Shown here one piece after another: positions 26,746-35,954 of a DNA stretch of 64,000 bases (the stretch's first letter is position 1; each line of letters starts with the position of its first letter). Below the pieces are notes generated by a model. It searched no databases and was not told the origin of the DNA. It worked only from the letters and a program-made list of their open reading frames with translations. The stretch is taken from assembly GCA_016869515.1 (NCBI GenBank), contig VGDZ01000004.1, positions 1-64,000 on the forward strand, in the 5' to 3' direction. A program made the translations under genes and the position numbers. Source of the DNA: Alphaproteobacteria bacterium. Lineage in GTDB: Bacteria > Pseudomonadota > Alphaproteobacteria > VGDZ01.

Positions 26746-27473
26746 ATCAAGCGATAGCGGTCGCACACCGTGTAGCGGCCGAGCGTGCCCGACCACAGCG
26801 GCGCGCTGGTGCGCAGCGCGTAGGGGATGTAGTTCTCGGCCGCGAGCCGGGTCCAGCCGGCGGCGCGGATGGCGGCGTCCCATTCCTCGCGTGGCTGCTT
26901 GGTGGCGTAGTTGACGTCGCCGCCCAGGAGGCCGCACCGTGTCATGACCGGGCGCAGGCCATGGCGCTCGACCTCGGACACCACCAGCCAGCCATTGGGC
27001 GCCGCGCGGCGCATCGACCCGAACAGCACGCCCGCCCTGGCGGCGAGTTCGGAGCGGGACAAGGGCGCGGCGGTCTCGAAAATGTGATGCAGCACGTCGT
27101 TGCAGATGATGGCATCGAAACGGGCATCGGGATTGCGGCCGAGGTAGTCCTCGACCGTGGTGCGCTCGACCGCGAAACGCTGGGTCAATTTGGCGTCGGC
27201 GATCAGGGATTGCAGCGCTTGAAAGTCCCGATCGTCGTTGCCATGCGCGCCGACATAGGGATCGACACCGAGGACCGACTCGAAGCGGCCCTCCATCAAG
27301 CCCCATAGCGCGTCGTGGCCATGGCCGACGCCGACGAACAACGCGCGCTCGATCGGCGCCGGCACGCCGCCGAACAGCCAGGCATCGGCCCGCTCGAGGC
27401 GCGCCAAGTCCAGCCGCAAGCCACGACGCGCGGCGCGTTCGGCCATGGCATCGCCGAGGGCGCGCGCGCTCAT
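26715..27473 (-). CDS. Class I SAM-dependent methyltransferase
   Basis: RALFVGVGHGHDALWGLMEGRFESVLGVDPY; FDAIICNDVLHHIFETAAPLSRSELA. Confidence 0.72.
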   Translation of the reverse strand: MSARALGDAMAERAARRGLRLDLARLERADAWLFGGVPAPIERALFVGVGHGHDALWGLMEGRFESVLGVDPYVGAHGNDDRDFQALQSLIADAKLTQRFAVERTTVEDYLGRNPDARFDAIICNDVLHHIFETAAPLSRSELAARAGVLFGSMRRAAPNGWLVVSEVERHGLRPVMTRCGLLGGDVNYATKQPREEWDAAIRAAGWTRLAAENYIPYALRTSAPLWSGTLGRYTVCDRYRLIYRAGRNTRS

Positions 27474-29188
27474 GCCGCGGTCTCGTGACGCTCGAGACGC
27501 GCCCTGCCATCCTCCAGCCGGTAGACCCGGTCGGCGATCCGGGCGAGGGCCGGCTGATGCGAAATGGCGACGATCGTCATGCGTCCGGCGAGGCCAGGCA
27601 ATGTCTGGCAGATCGCGGCCTCGGTGGCGGGATCGAGGGCGGTGGTCGGTTCATCCAGGATCAGGAGCCGCGGCCGGTGGATCAGGGCGCGGGCGATGGC
27701 CAAGCGCTGGCGTTGGCCGCCCGAGAGTTTGGCGCCGCGCTCGCCGACCACGGTGTCGAGACCTTCGGGCAAGGCGGATACGAAATCTTCGGCTCCGGCT
27801 AGGCGCAAAGCCTCGCGGCAATCGGCGTCCGTGAATGCCGGGTCGCCCAGCGCCAAGTTGTGGCGGATGGTGTCGTGGAACAGGAACATCTCCTGCGGCA
27901 CGTATCCGATCTGGGCACGCCAGGATGCCAAATCGACCCGGGTCAATGGCACGCCGTCGATCGCGATGCGATCCAGCGCATGCTGATGGAAGCCGAGGAT
28001 GGCATCCACCAATGTGCTCTTGCCGGCACCCGACGGGCCGAAAAACGTGACGATGCACTGGGTCGGGACTTCGACCGAGACATCGCGCAATACCGCCTTG
28101 CCGCCTAGATCCAAGTCGAGCCTGGAGACCGTGACGGCATGCGTCAGCAGCGGCGCCGGTTCGCCGCCGCCAGGTTCTGCGGCTGCCGCTGCGGCCGCGA
28201 TCTTGTCGCGCAGCGAGCGGTAATGCGGTTCGGCGATGACCAGCTGACGATAGAGAGTCTGGAACTGGCTCATCTGTCCCGCGGTCCGCGAGAACAACAT
28301 CGCCATCAGCAGCACGCCGTCGAGCGTGGTTGCGCCCTGGCTGAGGACGTAGAACGCGCCGCCAGCGACGAACAGGGCGATCAAGAGATCTTGCGTGCCG
28401 CGCATGCCCTCGACCGAAAGCGAATCGTGACGCATGCCGCGATTGAGGTTTTCGGTCTCGGCACGCAACAGCGGCGTCAGCCATTTCACCCGGGCCATGG
28501 CCTTGAGCGGCTTGATGCCCTGGAGGCCGTCGATCAGAAGCGTGGTCAACTGATTGAGAGCCGAGGATTGGCGTTGGCCGGCTGAACGGGCGAGGGCGAT
28601 GAAACGAGTCACGGCGAGGAAGATCGCCGCTCCGGCGATCACGGCCCCCAGCGTGATCACCCAGGACACCATTGCCGCAAGGGTGACGTAGATCGCGACC
28701 TGCAAGGCCGTAGCTGCGATCTTGCACGTCATGAGGAACGTGCCGCCGGCGGATTGGGCCTCGAGACCGATTGCGGTGGCATAGCGGCCGATCGGCTGGC
28801 TGACGAAATGGCCCCAGCGCGCGGCGATCAGCGCCTCGATGAGCTTGAGCCGCCATTCCGCCGCCATCGTCGCCGAGACGTATCCGGCATGAAGCAGAGC
28901 GCCAAGAACCATCACTACTTTGAACGTCATGCCGGCGACGAAAAGGGCCAGCAACGGCCCAAGCGCGATCGGTACTCCCAGGCCGCCAACCACCGCGCCG
29001 ATCAAGTTTGCCAGAGTCGACCGCGAAGCGTCCCCCTCGCCGATCAGCAGCCCCAGTATCGGAACCAGCATGGCAATCCCCAGCCCTTCGGCGAAATGGG
29101 CCAGGATCAACAGTGCGAATACCAGCCCTACTCGCCCGGGATGGGATCGGGCGATCTCGAGCGGCGCCTCAAGTTTGCCAAGCGTCAA
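27470..29188 (-). CDS. ABC transporter, fused permease/ATPase (MsbA/PglK-type)
   Basis: N-terminal TM domain; Walker A FFGPSGAGKSTLV, signature KLSGGQRQRLAIARALI, Walker B LLILDEPTTALD. Confidence 0.93.
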   Translation of the reverse strand: MTLGKLEAPLEIARSHPGRVGLVFALLILAHFAEGLGIAMLVPILGLLIGEGDASRSTLANLIGAVVGGLGVPIALGPLLALFVAGMTFKVVMVLGALLHAGYVSATMAAEWRLKLIEALIAARWGHFVSQPIGRYATAIGLEAQSAGGTFLMTCKIAATALQVAIYVTLAAMVSWVITLGAVIAGAAIFLAVTRFIALARSAGQRQSSALNQLTTLLIDGLQGIKPLKAMARVKWLTPLLRAETENLNRGMRHDSLSVEGMRGTQDLLIALFVAGGAFYVLSQGATTLDGVLLMAMLFSRTAGQMSQFQTLYRQLVIAEPHYRSLRDKIAAAAAAAEPGGGEPAPLLTHAVTVSRLDLDLGGKAVLRDVSVEVPTQCIVTFFGPSGAGKSTLVDAILGFHQHALDRIAIDGVPLTRVDLASWRAQIGYVPQEMFLFHDTIRHNLALGDPAFTDADCREALRLAGAEDFVSALPEGLDTVVGERGAKLSGGQRQRLAIARALIHRPRLLILDEPTTALDPATEAAICQTLPGLAGRMTIVAISHQPALARIADRVYRLEDGRARLERHETAA

Positions 29189-29200
29189 ATTGGCCCTCGT

Positions 29201-29923
29201 TCAGTAAGGAATGCGACTGTCGAAAAAATGGTGTTCGCCGCGCAAGTGCGTGATGGCGGTGGCGTAGAAATGGTGGGTGGCGTAGTGGCGGAAGAAGCCC
29301 GGCGCAATGCCCGGCTCGACCTCGCCGAATGCCGTGGCCTCGAACGACAGCCGGCGGCAGGGCATCTTCCAGTGCCAGGTCGAAACGCGCATCGAAATGA
29401 AGACGCGGCAATGGTTGAGGATGTCGCGCACGCCCTCTTCGCTCATGCCGATCGGTCCGCCGGCTTCGAAGATCAAGTCGAACTTCCGGTTCGAATTGGC
29501 CGCAAGGAATTCCCGATAACCGATACGGTGCAACTCGATTTCGGGAAACAACTTCCTGCCGACCTCAATCCGGCTTGCGAGGGGGTCGACGCCGACGATA
29601 TGCTTGGCGCCGTCGGCGGCCAGCCATGTCGCCAGGCCATGTGCGCAGCCGATTTCCAACACGCTTTCCACCGGATTGGCATCGAGGTATTCGAACGCCG
29701 GGCGATAGCGGCAGGCCGCCCAATTCAGGGCGCGTGCGGGGTCGAAAAGCGGCGACATGGTCTGGAAGAATTCGCTGTCTAGGGTCAGGGTCATGCCGCT
29801 GCCGCGCCGTTCCATTTCGGCTCGAAAACGATCGATTCCAGCCTTGTCCAAATAATACTCATTGAGTCGCCGCATATTTCTGTAACGCGATGTCGTCCAT
29901 CGGTCATAGTTCATGGTCAGCAT
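29201..29923 (-). CDS. Class I SAM-dependent methyltransferase
   Basis: VESVLEIGCAHGLATWLAADGAKHIVGVDPLASRIEVGR. Confidence 0.72.
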   Translation of the reverse strand: MLTMNYDRWTTSRYRNMRRLNEYYLDKAGIDRFRAEMERRGSGMTLTLDSEFFQTMSPLFDPARALNWAACRYRPAFEYLDANPVESVLEIGCAHGLATWLAADGAKHIVGVDPLASRIEVGRKLFPEIELHRIGYREFLAANSNRKFDLIFEAGGPIGMSEEGVRDILNHCRVFISMRVSTWHWKMPCRRLSFEATAFGEVEPGIAPGFFRHYATHHFYATAITHLRGEHHFFDSRIPY

Positions 29924-29928
29924 GGGTC

Positions 29929-31506
29929 TTATCGCCTCGCTCGGAACAATTGATGGAAGGGCGTCGGATCGATAGCAATGGTGGAATCGAGGATCGCTGC
30001 TTCGAGTTCGGCGGCATCGATCTGCGGTCGACCGCGATCGTCGAAGCGGGAGCGCAGCACGGTACAGCGTTTGGCGATCCATCCGGCGACTTCGGGCACG
30101 AATTCGGTGATGCCGTGGTCGATCAGGACCATGCGGCGATCGGTGCACAAGGCCTTCCAGAACGTGGTCGACTGGAAGAAGTCGTAGACGTAGACGTCGA
30201 ACTCCGCCATCACCGACTCGAACAACTGGTATGTCGTCGGCGCGATCGCATCGGTCGGATGTCGACGGTGGCCCCAGGCGCCTTCGGGATGCGGCTTGCA
30301 GGTCAAATCGATCGGCATGCGCGACAGGGTTTCGGCCAGGCGGACTTGGGAATCGACGTGAATCGGGTCGGGCAGGCGCGGCGGCCAGGGCTGTTGCCCG
30401 CCGCGCAGTGCGGTCATGACATAAAGCACACGTGGGCGCGGACCATTCGGCCGCGGTTTGAGGGATCGAAGGCCTTGGAATTCGGGATCGGGGGCTGCAG
30501 TCGCCTTGATGTCACAGGGGGACCAATCGCCGGCGGCACGAACCGCCGGCTGCCGTGCAACCAACTCCGCCAACTTGTCCGAGCACACCGCAAATCCGGT
30601 CGAAGCCAGGCACTCGCGAATGGCAAGTTCGGAATCCGATGTCGACGTGCCGGTATCGCCGCTATGCGAGAAGCGAACTACCTCGCCGCCTCTGCGGCGA
30701 ACCTCGATGCCTAACGCGCGGGGCAGATGGCGGCTGCCGGTCGCGGTCCATAGGCGTTCGGGGAGGCGCCGGATCGAACGCAGCCGCGCCAGGTCGCGAT
30801 CGGCCTGTTCGATCGCCATCGCGACGATCAGCCGCGCCCACGCCAGGGCACGCGCGCCGACGGGCTCGGGTACGGGCATCAGGTTCCCAAGCGCAGTCGC
30901 CATGCGCTCGGACACGGCGCGGCGCCGATCCGGACGCAGCAATGGCTGGGGGTCGGCGCGGCCGGACTCGATCAAAACGGAATCGGCGACGTAACGGGCG
31001 GCGCGGTCGCCGGCGAGCAGTTCGGCGCAGAGCAGGTCGTTGAAGCTGCAGACGGCGATCTCGGGCGCGAGGAAATTGCGCGGCCAGCGCCACCACGGCC
31101 GGCGCGTGACCGCATTCTTCAGGGCCCGCGCCCAGGCCAGGGACGGAACCGGATAGCGCGTCACGAGCGGGCGGCGGGGCGGCGGCTGGCCGTCGTTCAA
31201 GGCGGAAAAAATGGGCGAGGCGCCGGTCCAGCGCAAGCCCGCGGCCGGGCCCGCGCCAAGCGCCATGGCGCCTTCCAATATGCCCAGCCACTGGCCGCAA
31301 ACCGCCGGCAGCGCCAATTCGACGATCGCTCGTTCGCTCTCGTCGCCCAGCGTCGGCGGCAGCGCCAGCAGGGCATCGACCACGGCCCGCGTCGCGTCCC
31401 GCGTCTCGGCATAACGCACCGGCCATGCGACCGAATCCCGCCAACCCGCGGCATCCAGCGCGTTCAAGTCGAACGGGCTGGCGGTCAGCGGCTGGTGCAA
31501 GGTCAC
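29929..31506 (-). CDS. Large uncharacterised protein with GT-B/capsule-transferase-like C-terminus
   Basis: GTG start overlapping the cytidylyltransferase stop; C-terminal IDLTCKPHPEGAW...VYDFFQSTTFWKALCTDRRMVLIDHGI. Confidence 0.6.
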   Translation of the reverse strand: MTLHQPLTASPFDLNALDAAGWRDSVAWPVRYAETRDATRAVVDALLALPPTLGDESERAIVELALPAVCGQWLGILEGAMALGAGPAAGLRWTGASPIFSALNDGQPPPRRPLVTRYPVPSLAWARALKNAVTRRPWWRWPRNFLAPEIAVCSFNDLLCAELLAGDRAARYVADSVLIESGRADPQPLLRPDRRRAVSERMATALGNLMPVPEPVGARALAWARLIVAMAIEQADRDLARLRSIRRLPERLWTATGSRHLPRALGIEVRRRGGEVVRFSHSGDTGTSTSDSELAIRECLASTGFAVCSDKLAELVARQPAVRAAGDWSPCDIKATAAPDPEFQGLRSLKPRPNGPRPRVLYVMTALRGGQQPWPPRLPDPIHVDSQVRLAETLSRMPIDLTCKPHPEGAWGHRRHPTDAIAPTTYQLFESVMAEFDVYVYDFFQSTTFWKALCTDRRMVLIDHGITEFVPEVAGWIAKRCTVLRSRFDDRGRPQIDAAELEAAILDSTIAIDPTPFHQLFRARR

Positions 31507-32204
31507 GCCCGCCTGCGATCCATGCCGAGGTGGCGACCGAAGATCTGCGCGATTTCCAGCTCCTCGGCGAAATCGATGTCGACCGACCGGATTGCCGGCA
31601 TGTAGTAGCCGCGCATGCCGGGGCCGGAGAAACTCAGCTTGTCGAGAAAGGCCGGAACCGATGCCGCATAGGTGCTGCCATTGCCGGCGCGCAGCCGGCC
31701 AAGGCTCTCGCCCGAAGTCATATAGTGCTCGGGCCAGACCGGTTCGAGCGTGCCGTCGGCGTTCTCGCGCAGGGCCTGGAACGGATAATGGGCGAAATTG
31801 GTCACGGCGATGGCGAAATTGCAGCGCGGCGGATCGATCATCCCGACCACCGCGGCGATGTCGTCGGCGGTACGCAGCGGCGCCGTGGCATAGAGGCAGC
31901 ACAGCACGTCGTAATTGCGGCCCTGTTCGCGTTCTCGTGACAGGACGCCGCGACAGACCTGCGGCACATGGACCTCGTCGGTGGCGAGCGCGGGGTCGCG
32001 CATCTGGACTTCGCCACCGTATTTCCGTCCGGTGTCGGCAATCTCGGCATCGTCGGTCGAAACCAGGACGCGATCGAACAGTTTGGTGGTCAGGGCGGCT
32101 TCGATCGTCCAGGCGATGATCGGCCGACCGAGGAAATCGGCGACGTTCTTGCGCGGCAGGCGCTTGGAGCCGCCGCGGGCGGGGATGATACAGAGACGTC
32201 GCAT
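31503..32204 (-). CDS. Acylneuraminate/pseudaminate cytidylyltransferase (NeuA/PseF family)
   Basis: MRRLCIIPARGGSKRLPRKNVADFLGRPIIAWTIEAAL; VLVSTDDAEIA; YATAPLRTADDI. Confidence 0.9.
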   Translation of the reverse strand: MRRLCIIPARGGSKRLPRKNVADFLGRPIIAWTIEAALTTKLFDRVLVSTDDAEIADTGRKYGGEVQMRDPALATDEVHVPQVCRGVLSREREQGRNYDVLCCLYATAPLRTADDIAAVVGMIDPPRCNFAIAVTNFAHYPFQALRENADGTLEPVWPEHYMTSGESLGRLRAGNGSTYAASVPAFLDKLSFSGPGMRGYYMPAIRSVDIDFAEELEIAQIFGRHLGMDRRRA

Positions 32205-32206
32205 GG

Positions 32207-32914
32207 CTAGGCCATGCTCCGATCGAGACCGCCGCGTCCGGTGGCGGTCTGGCGGATGTCGGCCGCCACAGCGAATGCGAAGGCACGGAAGATGCGCGCA
32301 TTGGCCCGCAGCAGCGAGCCGAAGCGCGGTCGGCCGGCGCGGTCATGGATTGGTACCGGGACCAGGCGATGCGGCAGGCCGGATCGCAGCGCCACCAAGG
32401 CCAGTTCGGTGCCGATCGAACTTGTGCCGTCGAAACGGCCATGGCGGCGATAAAGCGCGATGGCGTAGGCCTTGAGCCCGCAGAGAATGTCGGGAACGCC
32501 GAATCGCCAGCGCGTGTAGAGGTCGAACACCCACTCCGACAGTCTTGCGGGTTGCGGCCGCTGTCCCAGCACGAGCTGCGCTTCGCCGGCCAGGATCGGT
32601 GCCGATAGCCGCGCGATCATGGACGGCTCGTGCTGTCCGTCGGCATCGAACGTGACCACGATCGCCGCTCCCAGGCGATCCGCCGCCTCGAATCCAGACT
32701 GCAAGGCGCCGTCATAGCCGCGATTGGCGTCATGCCGCACGACTTCGGCGCCGGCGGCGCGGGCCAACTCGCCGGTCCGATCGTTCGAGCAATCGTCGAC
32801 CACGATCGGGCGGCCAAAGGGCAAGACGGCCTGCACCACCTGCGCCACCGTGGCCGCCTCGTTGTAGGCCGGGATCACGATCGCAATCACGTCAAATCCG
32901 ACAGCCGCACGCAT
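32207..32914 (-). CDS. Glycosyltransferase family 2 (DPM1-like)
   Basis: IVIPAYNEAATVAQVVQAVLPFGRPIVVDDCSNDRTGELA; VTFDADGQHEPSMI. Confidence 0.88.
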   Translation of the reverse strand: MRAAVGFDVIAIVIPAYNEAATVAQVVQAVLPFGRPIVVDDCSNDRTGELARAAGAEVVRHDANRGYDGALQSGFEAADRLGAAIVVTFDADGQHEPSMIARLSAPILAGEAQLVLGQRPQPARLSEWVFDLYTRWRFGVPDILCGLKAYAIALYRRHGRFDGTSSIGTELALVALRSGLPHRLVPVPIHDRAGRPRFGSLLRANARIFRAFAFAVAADIRQTATGRGGLDRSMA

Positions 32915-33957
32915 TCGCCCGAGGGCAAGTCGCGCGCCAGCTGGCGTCCCACCAGCTCGCCGGCGCGATAGGGCGGCAGCGCATCGCGCGGGCAGGGGCG
33001 CAACGGAATGAGATCGCCCTGGGCGATGACGGCGCCTTTCGACAGCGCGCGCGTCGTCCGCAACGCCCGGCGCTGCAGCACCACGGTCTCCTGCTCGTTG
33101 TCCATCACCCGCTTCTCGGCCGGACCCAACGCGGCCTCGAGTTCGCGCGTGCGGTCGACCATGTCGCGCCAGCTGCGCGGGTCCATCGAGAACTTATGAT
33201 CCGGGCCGACCCGCGTCATGTCGTCGGTGAAGTGCTTCTCCACCACCCGCGCGCCCAGCGCCACCGCGCCCAGCACGGTGGCATGCCCGGGCGTATGATC
33301 CGACAACCCCAGCACCAGGTCGGGAAACTCGACGGCATAGATCTTGAGCACGTTCAGCGCCACGTGGCGGAGATTGTCGAGCGATGCGGTGTAATTGGTG
33401 TTGCACTGCATCAGCACGATCTGGTCGGTGTGGCGGCGCGCGACCGCAACCGCAGCCCGCACCTCGTCCATCGCCGCCGCGCCGGTGGCCATCAGCAGCG
33501 GCTTGCCGGTCTTGGCCATGGCCTCGATCTCGGCGTGCCAGGTGATGTCGCCCGATCCCAGCTTCCAAGCGCAGACATGGGGCAGCAAGGGATCGATATA
33601 GGCTAGGTCGTAGGGCGCGGTGAAATAATCGATGCCGGCCTTGGCGCAGGCCTCCTTCAAGGCCGGAGTCCAACCCAGTGGGATCGAGGCCTCCTTGTAG
33701 ACTTGGAACACGCTCTTCTTCCAAGTCGACTGATGCGACTGCTGGCCGCCCAGCGACTTGAAGCCGTGATCCGAAACGATGGTTTCGGCAGCGAAGTTTT
33801 GGAACTTGGCGGCGTCGGCCCCGGCCTCGGCGGCCAAATGGATCAAGTGTTTGGCGCGCTCGAGATCGCCGTCGTGATTGGCAGCGATGTCGGCGATGAA
33901 ATAGGTCGGGTGCAAGTCGCCGACGCGCTTGCGGCCGATGGCGATGTCCTTGCTCAT
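32887..33957 (-). CDS. NeuB-family nonulosonate synthase with C-terminal SAF domain (copy 1)
   Basis: FIADIAANHDGDLERAKHLIHLAAEAGADAAKFQNF; KLGSGDITWH; LGLSDHTPGHATVLGAVALGARVVEKHFT. Confidence 0.9.
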   Translation of the reverse strand: MSKDIAIGRKRVGDLHPTYFIADIAANHDGDLERAKHLIHLAAEAGADAAKFQNFAAETIVSDHGFKSLGGQQSHQSTWKKSVFQVYKEASIPLGWTPALKEACAKAGIDYFTAPYDLAYIDPLLPHVCAWKLGSGDITWHAEIEAMAKTGKPLLMATGAAAMDEVRAAVAVARRHTDQIVLMQCNTNYTASLDNLRHVALNVLKIYAVEFPDLVLGLSDHTPGHATVLGAVALGARVVEKHFTDDMTRVGPDHKFSMDPRSWRDMVDRTRELEAALGPAEKRVMDNEQETVVLQRRALRTTRALSKGAVIAQGDLIPLRPCPRDALPPYRAGELVGRQLARDLPSGECVRLSDLT

Positions 33958-34772
33958 AGCTTGGCGATTTCCTCTCGCAGGCTGGGCAGCGATCGGCCGA
34001 GGGCCGATTCGAACCGCGTCACGTCCATGCGCAAATCCTTGGGCCGTGGCGCGCGGCCGGGCAGGGCGCTCGACTCGCCGACCGTGGCCGTCGCCGTCGA
34101 CAGCCCGAAGCGCGCCGCCAGCAACAGGGCGAAATCGGCCTTGCTGGCGCCCTCACGGCAACCGAGATTGAAGGCACCGGTCAGGCCGAGCCGCGCCGCC
34201 TCGACAATCAATCCGGCCAAGGTCGTCATGTGCAGCGGCGAAAACAGCACGTCGCGGAAGAAGGTCGCCGCGCGCCCGGCCCGCAGCGTTTCGATCACGA
34301 AATCGCTCAGGCTGGACCGGCCCTGCGTCCGCGAAGGGCCGAAGAAATTGACCCGCAGCACCAGCCCGCGCGGATGGCGCAAGACTGCCGCCTCGCCTGC
34401 CAGTTTGGATTTGCCGTAGGCATTGACCGGCGCTTCGCCGCCTTCGCAGTGCGGACCCGCCTCGTCGGGATAGACCTGGTCGGTGGAAAGAAACACCAGC
34501 TGCGATGCGGCCGGAAGTGCGCCTGCCAGATTCGCTGCCGCCTGACGATTGTCGCGATCAGCACGCACGGGTTCGCGCTCGCAGCCGTCGACGTCGGTGA
34601 AACCGGCAGCATGAACGACCGTATCCGGTTTTGCAGCGGCGATCAGGCGCGCGACCGCCCCAGCGTCGGCCAGTTCGCAATCGCTGCGCCGCGGCGCCTG
34701 CGCGGCAGGAAAGGCCTCAAGCAAGTATGGACCGAGCAGGCCGCCCGACCCTGTGATCAGGACTCCGGCCAC
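33954..34772 (-). CDS. SDR / dTDP-4-dehydrorhamnose reductase-like (RmlD family)
   Basis: GVLITGSGGLLGPYLLEAFPAA; VVHAAGFTDVDGCEREPVRADRDNRQAAANLA; STDQVYPDEAGPHCEGGEAPVNAYGKSKLAGE. Confidence 0.85.
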   Translation of the reverse strand: MAGVLITGSGGLLGPYLLEAFPAAQAPRRSDCELADAGAVARLIAAAKPDTVVHAAGFTDVDGCEREPVRADRDNRQAAANLAGALPAASQLVFLSTDQVYPDEAGPHCEGGEAPVNAYGKSKLAGEAAVLRHPRGLVLRVNFFGPSRTQGRSSLSDFVIETLRAGRAATFFRDVLFSPLHMTTLAGLIVEAARLGLTGAFNLGCREGASKADFALLLAARFGLSTATATVGESSALPGRAPRPKDLRMDVTRFESALGRSLPSLREEIAKL

Positions 34773-34779
34773 GAACGAC

Positions 34780-35790
34780 CTACAGCAGCGCCTCGAGTCC
34801 GGCCTGGTCCAGCCATTGGTCGTTGGTGTCGCTGGCGTAGCGAAAGCTCTCGGCCAGCGGCTTGGCGCCGTCCTCGCGGAAGCTCTTGCGCGACCAGGTG
34901 ACGATCGCCGGCTCGATGACGTAGCGATCGCCGATATCCACCGCCGTACGGCTGTCGTCCTCGGTGATCAGGACTTCGTGCAGCTTCTCGCCGGGGCGAA
35001 TGCCGACCAGCTTGTGCGGCAGGCGCGGCGCCATCGCCTTGGCCAAGTCGACCACCTTCATGCTCGGAATCTTGGGCACGAAGATCTCGCCCCCGCGCAT
35101 TTCGGCCAGCGAGGACAGCACCATGGCGACGCCCTGTTCAAGCGTGATCCAGAAGCGCGTCATGCGCGGATCGGTGATCGGCAGCTCCTTGGCGCCGGCG
35201 GCGATCAGCTTCTTGAACAGCGGCACCACCGAACCGCGCGAGCCGTAGACATTGCCGTACCGCACCACGGCGAAATGCGGGCCGCGGTGGCCGGTCAAAT
35301 TGTTGGCGGCGATGAAGATCTTGTCGGAGGCCAGCTTGGAAGCGCCGTAGAGATTGATCGGATTGGCCGCCTTGTCGGTCGACAGCGCTACCACGCGTTT
35401 GACGCCGGCGCGGATCGCCGCCTTGACCACGTTCTCGGCGCCCATGACGTTGGTGTTGATGCATTCGAACGGATTGTATTCGGCCACCGGCACGTGCTTG
35501 AGGGCGGCGGCATGGATGACGTAGTCGACTTCCCGCATCGCCATTTCCAGCCGTCCGAGATCGCGCACGTCACCGATGAAATAGCGTAGGCACGGGTGGG
35601 TGGCGGGCGAAAGCTCCTGTGCCAGATCGACCTGCTTCTGCTCGTCGCGCGAGAACACGATCAAGCGATGGGGCTTGAAGGTCGCGACGACCCTACGGAT
35701 GAAGGCCTGACCGAACGAACCGGTGCCGCCGGTGACGAGGATGGACTTGCCGTTCAGATCGACGGCGGGGAATTTGACTTTACTTGGCAT
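34780..35790 (-). CDS. pseB: UDP-GlcNAc 4,6-dehydratase (inverting), PseB-like
   Basis: NGKSILVTGGTGSFGQAFIRRV, FSRDEQKQVDLAQEL, YFIGDVRDLGRLEMAMREVDYVIHAAALKHVPVAEYNPFE. Confidence 0.88.
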   Translation of the reverse strand: MPSKVKFPAVDLNGKSILVTGGTGSFGQAFIRRVVATFKPHRLIVFSRDEQKQVDLAQELSPATHPCLRYFIGDVRDLGRLEMAMREVDYVIHAAALKHVPVAEYNPFECINTNVMGAENVVKAAIRAGVKRVVALSTDKAANPINLYGASKLASDKIFIAANNLTGHRGPHFAVVRYGNVYGSRGSVVPLFKKLIAAGAKELPITDPRMTRFWITLEQGVAMVLSSLAEMRGGEIFVPKIPSMKVVDLAKAMAPRLPHKLVGIRPGEKLHEVLITEDDSRTAVDIGDRYVIEPAIVTWSRKSFREDGAKPLAESFRYASDTNDQWLDQAGLEALL

Positions 35791-35954
35791 GGTCGCAACC
35801 TGTCCTGGATGTTCGGTTCCGAATTTTAGCGATTGGGCGTGGGCTGGGTTCGTCGAATTGGCGCGTATGGTTACGATGTCACGCAGGCGCGGCATCGCTT
35901 TGCGTCGCGGTTTTTGCGTTCGTTCAGGCATCTGGCGATCGGTTGTGACCGGCT

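Noticed and set aside
29929-32442. 837-aa ORF as one protein
   Set aside because: The N-terminal third is out-of-frame reading of the cytidylyltransferase gene; GTG at 31506 is the plausible start.
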